From Ypsolopha sequella (lineage: Eukaryota > Arthropoda > Insecta > Lepidoptera > Ypsolophidae): a stretch of 64,000 nt of DNA. A program made the translations under genes and the position numbers. A model generated the notes under the pieces. It had not been told where the DNA came from. It made no database searches and was given only the letters and a program-made list of their open reading frames with translations. Where the stretch lies: the NCBI GenBank assembly GCA_934047225.1, contig OW203987.1, positions 8,459,501 through 8,523,500 on the forward strand, given 5' to 3'. This document shows positions 27,801 to 39,800 of the stretch, piece by piece; the first letter of the stretch is position 1; each line of letters begins with the position of its first letter.

Positions 27801-30800
27801 CAAATCTATCCTCTTAAATTCCATTTAAAGAAAAATCGTCAGATTTAAACACCTTACCTTGGCTCTCGGAGACGGAATGGCTAGTACATTTTATAGATGT
27901 TACATACCAGAGATATGCGTATCGTCTTGGTATGGGTGCGGACTGTCGATAGTCTGCGGTTGAGGGGGTGCCCTGCCGCCCCCCGCCGCCGCCTCTTCTA
28001 ACTCACACACGCACACTTCCACTATCATGTCCGCGACCGCTGGCTTGCTGGCGCATAGTGCTGGAAATTATGAAAATAAATTAGATGAAATTTCATGTTC
28101 ATGTTAAAAAGCAAAATAGTAAGGACTAAGAAAACCCTTAAACTGAAACCTATACTCCATTCCACAAGTCGAACTCCCAAATAAAATCCCCCATTGGTTA
28201 ATGCGCGTGACATTCATTAGCCAATGTGTTTCTTAAGGTTGCCTTACATGTCAGATTTTTTCAGTAGGTTCATAGCTCTCGCAGTGGTCGGACGTGCGCC
28301 TTAGTGAAAAAATATTAAGGTGGTAAAACCAACACAATTTCATACGATTTTATAATTGGATACATGCCCTAATTACTTCAAAACAGACTTCTCAAATATG
28401 GCTATAAAAATCAACAAAAAATCTAGTTTCCGCATATGCAATAATATTATTCGAATATTGTTTAATTATTACGCCATTAATAAATCAAAAGTAGTTAAAA
28501 TTTGCAAGATTTTTGTGTGTATTGGTGAGACTTACGCACACATAGAAGTCCATGATAGGTCGTACAAATACGTTTCATTCATAAAACTTTGTTCCGATTG
28601 TAGCACAAAATAATAACTTACAATATTGTTAAATTTATTAACGATATAAAAAACAAATCAATGTCTCAGGTAAAATTATTTCAAATTAACTTCAATAAAA
28701 AAAAAACATTTCTTATTTTATTATTACAAAAATCGACTACCATAATTCCTTAGAATGTATTTTTTTTATTTGTCACCGTACATTGTGTGAAGATTCGGAA
28801 CGGTAGCGGCCATGTCAACATTGCATATTTATCACGTCAAGCGTTTTAAGTGCTAGCTTTTGACAGCAATTCACAACGCTAATCAGTCGCCATTGCATGA
28901 AGCGCTCGATCTGTGTTGAACACGATAATCAACAATGGCTGACGCTCAACTGATTTCTTTCTGCGTAAACAAACGTGAACGAAATAGATTTTTAGAGATT
29001 CAGTGTGATAAGTACAGCAATTCGTTATAAATAGAGAAAAGAAAGTTATTTGAATGCCACCACGATGAAGCGTGCTGTTATCAAGCATGAATATTCCGGG
29101 CACAAAGTGAACAGCAAGCGTTCGAGAGCTGCCATGAAACGTTGCTATGGTGAAGAGAAAAGGTAAATATTTTATCGCTATTTTAAAAATTAATTATGTT
29201 AGTCAGAGTGTCGATAAGAGGGCATGACATACAACATCTTACCATGTTTACTCTAAAAATATTGTATTTCCTTCCAGTCGACCTGGCGCACAAATAAGCC
29301 GAAGGGTTCTTGTGACCAACCTAATGCTGCCATAGAAGTGCATCCAGAAGGAAGTTCTTCTAATCCTACACCTAAACGCGCCATCCGAACATATAAACAA
29401 AAATTGACAGACATGCCTCGTAAAAAAAAATGTCCTTTTACACCTACTCGTGAGGTATCACAGATTCGCAGGGACGTCAGGCATGATGAACAGACAGCTG
29501 GACCCAGCAATGAACCAGTAGATATTATTTGGACACAAGATGCAGACATGTAGAAGCACGAATTAAGCATTGAAAAAACATGTGGTGTTTCTAGTCTTGA
29601 AGGCTTACAAGGCTATCGTATAGTAGATATTCAATATTTATTAAAATGGTCTTTGAAAATCCAAACTGAACACAAAAAACACTGTACTTGTGGCCACTTG
29701 GAGTTTGTTCGAGAAGAAAGAAATGGACTGAGTAGCACTTTCCAATTTAAATGCAACACTTGTGATCAAATTTATGTAGGAAAGACGGAGGGTGTCGAGA
29801 AAATCAACCAGTCATTTGTGTGGGGAATTCTAACCGGAGGGAGTTATTATGCCCAAAGTGACAATTTGCTTGCCGCTATGGATATACCCACGATTTCACA
29901 AAAAAAGTATGCAAAAACTGAATTACATTTGGGAAAAGTATGGGAAGAACACTAGTATAAAGAAATGCTAGAAGCTGGAAAAAAAGAAAAACAAATTGCC
30001 GTTGAAAAAGGGCACATATGCTCGGATGGAGTTTCATATATAACAGTACATGTAGATGGAGGCTGGTCAAAGAGGTCTTATGGACACAACTTTAATGCCA
30101 ATTCAGGAATAGTAAGTTTAGTCATTTGATAAGTTTTAGATTTGATTTCTTGAACGAGCGAGCAAAGTTTTCTGATAAAGTCTATTTGAACAATCTGGTG
30201 TTTTATATGTATGTATGTATGAATTGTTGTCTTTATCTCTTTATAGCTCTTTACCTATAGATTGTTTAATTTTCAGGCTTGCATAATTGGAAAGGAAACA
30301 AAAAAATGCTTGTTTTTGGGCATAAAAAATAAATACTGCAGCATGTGCAATATTTATTATCTCATGCAGTATATTCATCAAAGCCTTACTTTACGTTGTA
30401 AATTAATATAATATATTTTTTTGCAGGTATTGTTCAGGGTGAAAACGCCATTGTGGAAGTAAAATGCTTTTCTTCCGTTGCAAGATTGTCAAAGACACTG
30501 GAAGAAGTAGCACAAACAAAAAAAAACTTCACTAACATTTAGTAACAGCCGCCTGGACGTTAATAAAAAACATAATTACTTTTACCAAGTATGTGCTCTA
30601 GCTGTATATATAATATAATATAATAAATACTATGAATTTGTGAATAAATAGGTACTAAGATAAATACTTTTTTTTTCAGATCCAGGGACAATTGAAAGTG
30701 GCTCAGAGAGACAAGTGCTACCTGATTTGCTTTGTGGACGTTGGCAGCCCTATAAAAGTAATAATAATTCAAAAAGATGATGAGTTCATTAAAAACATGA

Positions 30801-33800
30801 TTCCAAAACTGAGTGACTTTTATAGAAGATGCGTTTTGCCAGAAATAATTTTAAGGAGAGTACCTGCTAATCAAAAATGCTTGGAGCCTAAATAGACAAA
30901 ATTTAACAAAATTTAACTTATTTGACAGGACTTAACTTAATTTTAGCATTTGTCTTTTTCTTTCTGTATCGTAAAGACATATAAAAATATAAAATAAAAC
31001 AATTAAATATTCACTTTGCGTTTTTACTTACCAATTATTCCTTTCCTATTTTTTTTTTTTTTTAGTTTGTTCTATTTTTACATTAACATAATTCGATAAT
31101 TGGAAAATGTGAAAAGCTTTTGAATACCATTGTTAATTATATTTCTTGATAAAGATGAAAATTTCCCAAGTATTGGAAAAACAACTTATGTCAAGGTGTA
31201 ATTATTGATTTTTTGTAAATATTGAAGAACAAGTTGTATATTTACTCATTAAATTTGATATAAAAATGAAAACTGTAAGCTAACATGTATTATGGAAAAT
31301 GTTTTTTGCCTCTGTTGTAAATTTGCAAAACTTGACATGTGTTGTTTTTCCTCGAGACCCTTCAATTAGTGTAACCCATTCCGTTATCGATTTTCGATAA
31401 TAATTGGCAAACAATAGACATAAAGCCCAATCACGCCTTGTGAAGTTAGAGTTAGACGGACTAGTGTTAGCTAAAAAAAATTTTTATGTTTTTTTTTGAA
31501 ACCTTTCGTTATCAAAGGGAAGTGCTTCATGAGCTGATTGTAAACATATTCTACATTTCATTTCAGCCATTCGTTTAAAAAAAAAAAACAAACACGAAAA
31601 TTCCTCAGCCGTTTCCTGAATGAAGGACTTAGTATTGTTTGGAGAACGTTTTTTTTTTTTTGGAAACGAGTGCTTGAAATAAAGTGGTGCTGTACCAAGT
31701 ACATTTTTACAATCAGCTTATGAATCCCTTTCTTTTGAAACGACACAAAAGTTTGCAGTAAAATAAATAAAAGTGTCCATACAAAAAATCATGTCGTTAT
31801 TGAAAACTTATCAAAGACACATTAGCAGAGGTTTAATTCAGAGAACAAAAAATAGTGTCGATCAGAAAAGCGGCTCGGTCTTCGGCGGACTTCGGCCTCG
31901 CCAAAGACACTTTCCATGGTGATCAAATTAGATATGATGAGTATCAAAAATACTCCAAACCAGAGTCAGCTGTTTACGTACTAAAAAATTACAGATTTGA
32001 TACGACTGGGACGTAATATATTCGTCGGTGAAACGCGGGTGTATCGAGTGTGGACTGTGACTTGCAGTTCGCACACGGAACACCTCTGACACCCCTTCGG
32101 GGATTCATGTCGTGACGACATATTAATATTATTATTGATACGACTATACAAAAAATTAATGAAGGCAGCCGAAGCCGCGGGTAAAAGCTAGTTCAATATA
32201 ATCCCGCTGTGAAGAATATGTAATAAATAAATCATCTTGTTTTTTTTTATCTAAATATTGATAAATGTTTGTTTCATACCAATGCTGACAATAATTGTAT
32301 AATAATCTATATTTTGTCTTGTTTTGCAAAGTCAATACGTTGCCGCTCTGCTTCCGCGGTAAAATACGGAGCGGCAACGTTTTACGTTTTGTATCGATTT
32401 GATTTTTATGAATGAATAAACTCACACATTGGCAGAACTGCCTTTACTAGTGTGCGTATTAGTTTGACAACTAATGAATTTATGAAACATTTGGAAGTAT
32501 AGTAAAAGCAAAGGGATTTCACATTTATTATCACTCCAAAGCGTCGTGAAATAAATTGCTTTATCCGCATATCAACTCAATTAATACCCAAAAGCAACAA
32601 TAACAGGTATAATCATTAATTTGTTCTAGTTTCTTAGAGCGTGGCGCCATCTAACATTCTGAGCTCATTTCTGTTTACGGCTTTACCACCTTAAAGATGT
32701 CTGATATTGTGAACCTCAGTAGTGAGAAAACGTAAAAGACACCCTATTTCGTCAACAGAAAAAACTTCAATTTGCAATGCTTTAAGAAAATATTATAAAT
32801 TATAATGCATATTAGTTGACCGCCGGCATGTAAGCTTTTACTTTAAAGCGGACCGGACCGTCCTCGCTTATCTCTAGCCACGCGCATTAACCAATGAGCT
32901 GCGAGTATTTTGTTTCCTAGGAGTTCGACTCGTGGAATGGAGTATGATTTCTACATACTCATATTTTAAAAGTCTGGTTAAATGTACGGTTTCCCTTAAT
33001 GTAGATATAATCAACATCAAATTTTCCAATTAATCAAAGGTTTTCCTTTTTCTTTCTGTCCCGATGTTATTTTAAATCGGAAAATTATATTTCAATCGGA
33101 GTTTTGTAACAGATCAATGGACGCATGAAAGAATGGACTGACACAGAAGCTTTACTATAATAACGCCCTTTGCACACTGACGCCGCGAAACAGCGATAAA
33201 TTCTGTCTCAATGTATAAAACATATCGATTATGTTGCATCTCGCTGTTTATTTTCGCGTTTCTTCAACAATTCGCTACGTTTTCAAAGACAGCAAATTCT
33301 TACCCATTAGTACATCAGTGATAATAATGACGGAGCTATTAGAGTCGGGCATCCTTCCGGCGGCTGCCAGCTTCAGTAGATCGACCAGCGCCCGCGCATC
33401 CGACTCGCCCAGCTGTGACGTGAACTCGTCTAGTACCAACTGGAACAGGTTATATGAACATTTAATATATCATCACAACTGCGGAGTGTCTCAGATAGCC
33501 GTTCATAAATTAACAATTTCGTCAGGTTCCAACACTGATAGCAGGAAAGCATATACAATTTTCAACGCGTGCGACAGAGATGGCATTAGAACACGTGTCG
33601 CGACCCCTAATTTATGAACGTGGACCCGAAGTGGTGGAGGTGTTTGTAGTGTCAACTGTGCGGTTAAATCACTATTTATACATTTAAATCCACCATTTTA
33701 ATCACGGATCGGCAACCGGCGGCCCGTGAACCACTTAGGTGTGGCCCGCAAGTTTCGCAATGACTGCACGATAACTATATTTGGTTGTAAATATTTGTGT

Positions 33801-36800
33801 GAGCAGACATTTTCCATTCTGAACTATCTAAAATATCATAAGGTTGCCGACCCCTGATTTAAATAATGCGCGTATGAACCTTCTTCGGCAAAGGTCGTAT
33901 GTCCGAATTCTTTATTTTTATTGACAATTAAGTACATGTACAGAATTTTAATTCTTTCCGCCAAACTTATTCAACATTTAACATAATGATACAAAAGGAA
34001 ATTGTGCCAAAACCAGTGGCGTAGCTATCGGAGGGCAATGCGGTGTAGTGCCCCGGGACCCCCAAAAGATGTTTAAATATCTAAATCGAAAAAAGTATTT
34101 TACTATAATTTATTTTCGTTTAGTTTAATTTCGTCATTGTTTTGTTTTTAATTAAATATCATTGCGTAACTTGGCGACCTCAAACACGACCTATAAAAAA
34201 TGAGAAACTTTAAAAAAAAAAAGCTTTGTTTCTATACGAATTATATTGCACAATAAAGCAACATTCAAATCGAAAAATAGTAACCGAAACAAGTAGTACA
34301 TCACTGTCAACAATGAAGTATTACATTTTTTAATTCACACTTGCTTATAAATAATTACGATACTTTGTAGGCATTTAAACGTCATAGGCGCCATCACTCA
34401 GTGGCTCTATATTAGTGCGTCCACTGCTGGACATAAGCCTTTCATAAGACATAGGACTTTGCCACTCCCGGCGGTCATCCTGGAAGAATTGCCCATACTC
34501 ACACACGCTGGGCAGGCGGGTTGGTGAGCGCGGTGCCGGAACACTCGTAACAGTGACGCCACTGCCCGTCACCAGTCTGTTCCATATAAGGCCCGGCTAT
34601 TAGGGGTTGATATACCGCCATCACCGCTAACTTCAGGCTACTACGAACTAACATGTTATGGACTATGTTGGTTGGTAGTGGTTTGACACTTCAATGGTCG
34701 GACACGTCCGTATGGCTTTATTCGGTTTGTTTACGTAACCGTACTTACCAACGATAGTTGAGCGTGGTGAATCTGTTTATTTTGATAACCACTCTCTTTA
34801 TCATCTCTGTGTAAGACTCTTTTTTAAATTTGCCGCCTTTTTCCGGTCTAATCTTTCGAAAGCTAGACTTTATTACCTTGGGCGCTTCCTGCTGCACAGT
34901 CATGGTGGCTGCTGCGACTGATATGGCGCTTGAGCACATCACGGAGTGGCGAGATGACACAGACCCGCTCAAAGGAGTGCTGGTTCCACTCTGAAATAAG
35001 AAAAACAGCATCGAAAAATTATCAACAGCAATGACATTTTCAAGATCTTGGGTTTTATTTGTGGTAGATTTATAATATTAACATAAAACGTTAGCCATCA
35101 CGAGCAAACCTCCATACAAACGCAAGTACAAAATTGTGAGGTTTCAATATGTTTTTATAATATTTTAGGCTGAGTCTCATGAAGACCGTCCTTCATTACA
35201 TTTACTCTGTTTTGTTCAACCCTTTAGCTTCTTCTTACTTGAAAGGTCGCTTTGTCACCTAAGGCAGGGAATATAAAGTATTAAGCCGGAACCCTCGCAC
35301 CAGTGACGCCGCTGCCCGTCACCAGTTTATTCCATATAAGGCCCGGCTATTAGGGATGGATTGGATATACCGCCATCCATCGGTCCCAGGCATGGTGGGC
35401 CTCCTGGGTTTTTGCCTGTAAGATGTGCTCTTACTCTCCCCCGAATTACTTCGGAGGTGGTCTCCAAGTAAGATGGAGGTACCTCTACAGTCGAGCCCGG
35501 CATCAGCTCTACCACCATATACACATGTACGAGTATAATTATATTATTTACGTAAATTATATGTTTATTGGAAATATTATTCTGTACAGCGAATCGACAC
35601 ATTTTTTTCTTTTAAGAGTTCCTCCATCCAAAGGTTGTCTGGAAGTGATCGCTTTTTAGTGATAAGACCGCCAATTGTACCCTACTTTACTTTTCGAAAT
35701 TGTCTGTTATTTTGTTTTTTGGTGGGCAATAAAGAATATTGTAATGTAATATTGAAGGTAAAAAATTATTTTTGATGGTTTGTATGCAAAAACGTGGGTT
35801 GAGTGTAAAAACAAACTATATCCTTGAATTTTAAATAAATACTAAAAGAAAACTAAATAAATTACGTACTTACATGGTTTTTAAGCAAACTACGTATAGA
35901 AATGATTAATGTTTCTAATATAAATATTTTTAAAAAATGCTAAATCCTGGATTTGAACTTGCGACCTGCGACTCAATAATATTTAGACTATCCAAAATTA
36001 TGTATTTCGCTATAAGACAATTCCTTAATTTTTTATGACAAGTAATAGATACGATTTTAAAAGAATTCATCTCGCAAAAGATATGGTGGAATGAAACGTG
36101 ATACGGTCATGCAGTGTGAAATACTGACCGGCCAAGTGGTCCTTTCGGCAGGCGCCTCCCCGCCGCCGGTTTGTGCATCCACCTCGCCGTCCTCGTCTTC
36201 TGTCTCGGGTTCTATTCCCGATGGAGCGGGGGAACTGTTGCACGCTTCGTGTTGTCTTAGAGCTTCTACTAGTAAGCAGCGCGCCTGGCAAACAATGGCA
36301 GATTAAATATACGTGTATATACATATACTCACACCTGTCTCTAAGTGGGGTAGGCAGACATCAGGGATTTACATCTGCTACGATCCAGACACAACTCTTT
36401 CACATATTTTATAGAAGAAGGAAGATTCAAATGTAATTGAATCTGGTTTAATTGGTACCTAAGCGACAGGAATTTTTTGTTTGAATTGACTGTTTTACCG
36501 GGATTTATAAGTTTGCATATTACGTAAATACAAAATAGCCCAATCGACCGTGTTTTTCTTGGTTTTAAGAAAAAAAACGTGAGGGCTTCCATTCCTTAAA
36601 GGAACCATAATGCATAATTGATCGTACTTTTAGAGATCTAAAAGCAGCGATAAAAACTGTTGATTCTTATAGAAATATTGTAAGATATTAATTAAAATAA
36701 GTGGCATTTAAACAGTTGTACAGATCTGCTAAAGATATAGTGCGCATACCTTCGCCACTGTTCGTATTCCCGAAAACGAGCCTAATTATAAATTGTAAGA

Positions 36801-39800
36801 GTAACTAGTAATTGGATACTTATTAAAGAGAAAATAAGAGTCAACATATGCAAAAAATGGGAACGGGAAGCAATTACGGGTGTCATTTTGGCTGTGAAAC
36901 TGAACTGAACAATCTGTCATGAATTTTATAGAAAGCGGAATTATGACCTTTGCCGAAGAGTCGCGAAGATTCCTTCGCGAATTATTTAAATGGAACTACT
37001 GTAAAGAGTTGGTACCTGAGTGATATGCAACACCAGTAAAATAAGTGATAACGCGTGTTGTACAGCGACCGGGGGCTCTAGAGACAAGGCAGCCGCTGCC
37101 AATGACGGCCGCGGGCTCTGTGGCTCTTCTATTGATGCTTCCTCAGAGTATAAACCTGTAAATTAAAATTACTATTATATAGTGGCACAATGTGTTTATT
37201 TAAATCGAATATGTTGGGATATTTCTGATGAATAAAATCCGAAACGAAGATATCCGTCAGAGATCGAAGGTGCCCGACATAGCCTGCCGAATCAGTAAGT
37301 TGAAGTGGCAGTGGACGGGCCATATTTGTCGCCGACGTGATGACCGTTGGGGCCGTAAGGCATTGGAATGGAGACCACGTACAGCAAAGCGTAACGTAGT
37401 GACCGTTGGGGCCGTAAGGCATTGGAATGGAGACCACGTACAGCAAAGCGTAGCGTAGGCCGCTCTCGTGCTCGCTGGGCCGACTATCTAAAGGACGTTG
37501 AGGTTGGCGGCTGGATGAGGATGACTGAGGACCGCCAAGAGTGGCGTAATATGGGGAAGGCCTATGTCCAGCAGTGTACGAATACGGGCTGATGGGTGAT
37601 GTTGGCTAAAGAAACCGATATAATACTGCAGAATGTTTGTTATAATCACGGGAAGATTGGGCAAAACGTGCAAAGATGACTTAAGGAGAGACATCATGAG
37701 CGCAACAACTCCGTTGTGGGCGTACGCGACCACATGTAATGCGCAATTACATGCACGCTCGATGAAACTTGCGAAGACAGTACTATCACACCAATTTCGT
37801 TGCGGGCACAAAATTGAAAACGCGTGTCAGGAGAAACACAAATTTTGGCAATATTGTAAAGGTTTCCAAATATTGGTATTATATTGGTTAAAATCAATCT
37901 AGACATAATTGTCGATGCGAAATGGTTATTTATTTTATCTAAAATATTAACATTCAGCTACACTTTTGTAAAAAAAAAGCTTATCTTTTTCAGGGCTTTT
38001 TTGTCAAGATATAATTCAAAATTCATGATTTTGGTTCCCATTTGGCATAGATCTAGATAATTTCAATGGGCACATATAGACATGTCACAATTTTGTGTTC
38101 GCGTTTAAATTGAGGTCTGAGCTTGAATCCGCTTATCACATTCAAACATCAAGTCGCAATCTAAGCTAGAGAATACTTAAAAAGTCCTTCAAAGGTTGGT
38201 ACGGACGGGTTCCGTTCGTTGATATATATTAAACCTGAAAAGACGTTTTTGATAACTCCATATGAATGTCCAATATATATTTTAACAGATAACACAATTT
38301 TTAAACTTTTATATTCTTTATCTTTGCCATATTTAAATTTACTTTTTCGACTCCTGAAGGAGTCGAAACATATTGTATTTATTAGTTTTTTGTTATACCA
38401 TACACATTTAAATTATGATTAATATTTGCGATTGTCGGCACTTGGTGAAACATCAGACTTTAATTTTCCCCATTTTAAGAGTAAATTTTCTGCGTATCAA
38501 CACCGAGTTTTCTAACTACCTGATTCATAATAAATTGACACATGATTTTACCCTCTCTTCGAAATTGTTATTTACCATCTGCAATAGAACGTTAATACGT
38601 TTAGGGAATTAATATTCCCTAAATTTAATATTGTGATATTGTGAAACAGTACATGTGTTTGTAAAATTTATTGAAAAAGGCGTTACTTTGCGGAAGTCCA
38701 TCATGAATTTGTTGTTGTCGAGCTTTGCTGTCGAGCGGTCGGGCGGACTACACATCCCGAGGATGCCTCGTTTAGAGGCGAAACACGTGTCGATAAGTTT
38801 TCTTGCTTGTTATTTAAGATTGCTTTATTTTGTGCTCGTACTGCTTGCTTTGCATGTTTTATGCGGGAGGGCAGGCGGTGCTTGAGTCTGCATTTTGAAC
38901 AGCATGGTAAGAGTGTTTAGCGGAATATTGCAAATTATTAATATATCCACAAATACATGTGTTTTTATCAAAACGAAATTCAAATTACCTAAGGAATGCG
39001 CTCCGAGCGGATCTTTGAGGCTCGGGAAAGGCAGCGGCGCTACGTCAGCTTGCTGTTGACAGTTCATGTTCGGTCTCAGCGAGAAAGCGGCTGAATGCGA
39101 CGAGCCTGCAGCGACCCTCTGAACGCCTTCCACTCCGACAACGAGGGCGGGGCGCCGGTTCACGCACGTCGAGCCGTTGCCTTGCTGGCCGTGGTCGTTG
39201 TCACCCCATGCCCATACCTGAAATGAGGAGATACAATTTGGAGAAGATTCAGATGTAGGAGGAACTATTTGTTTTATCTTGCTTGGTATTTTATGGAAAT
39301 TACAACCTACTATCTTACCTGTTGCCTTGCTGGCCGTGGCTTGCTTACCGAGCCTAGTCGTAGTCGCCTTTACCCCACAATACCTGTCGGTATCAGTTAC
39401 CTGATGGTCGCTAGTGACAGTGCCCACAGCCACGTGAACGATCCGACGTCCACGCCACGCCTCCACTATCCGCGGGACACGCACGCACGTCCTAGCAGTG
39501 ATCGAGCCGGTAGTAGTCGCCTTTACCCCACAATACCTGTTGGTATCAGTTACCTGATGGTCGCTGGTGACAGCGAGACAATGCAAGGCGCCCACAGCCA
39601 CGTGAACGATCCGACGTCCGCGCAACGCCTCCACTATCCGCGGGACACGCACGTGTGCGTCGCAGCCGTGACCGAGCCGGTAGTAGTCGCCTTTACCCCA
39701 TGTCCATACCTGATCGAAAATAAATGACATTCAGACCAAGGAATCAATATGATAATGGTTTCGCAAGAAATACTTTTTTCTACTTACTGTAGAAGGGGAA

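Larger units (their letters stand above)
28152..32945 (+). mobile_element. candidate 4.8-kb DNA transposon with imperfect inverted ends
   Basis: Left end ATACTCCATTCCACAAGTCG, GAACTCC and ATTGGTTAATGCGCGTG have inverted matches at 32880-32945. Further in, TTAAGGTGGTAAAACC (28315) matches inverted TTTACCACCTTAA (32684). Between them, on the plus strand, is the decayed transposase and nuclease gene. The ends are diverged and I cannot find a target duplication, so two separate solo elements remain possible. It fills nearly the whole intron W30-W31. Confidence 0.5.

Noticed and set aside
29653..29955. A complete 100-residue gene
   Set aside because: It is the middle of a longer frame interrupted by stops on both sides, part of the transposase-nuclease remnant.
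38825..39730. A single 301-residue intronless gene with RCC1 repeats
   Set aside because: Both exons have good splice sites, and the middle contains decayed exon copies. It is two HERC2 exons with an open intron, though read-through remains a finding.
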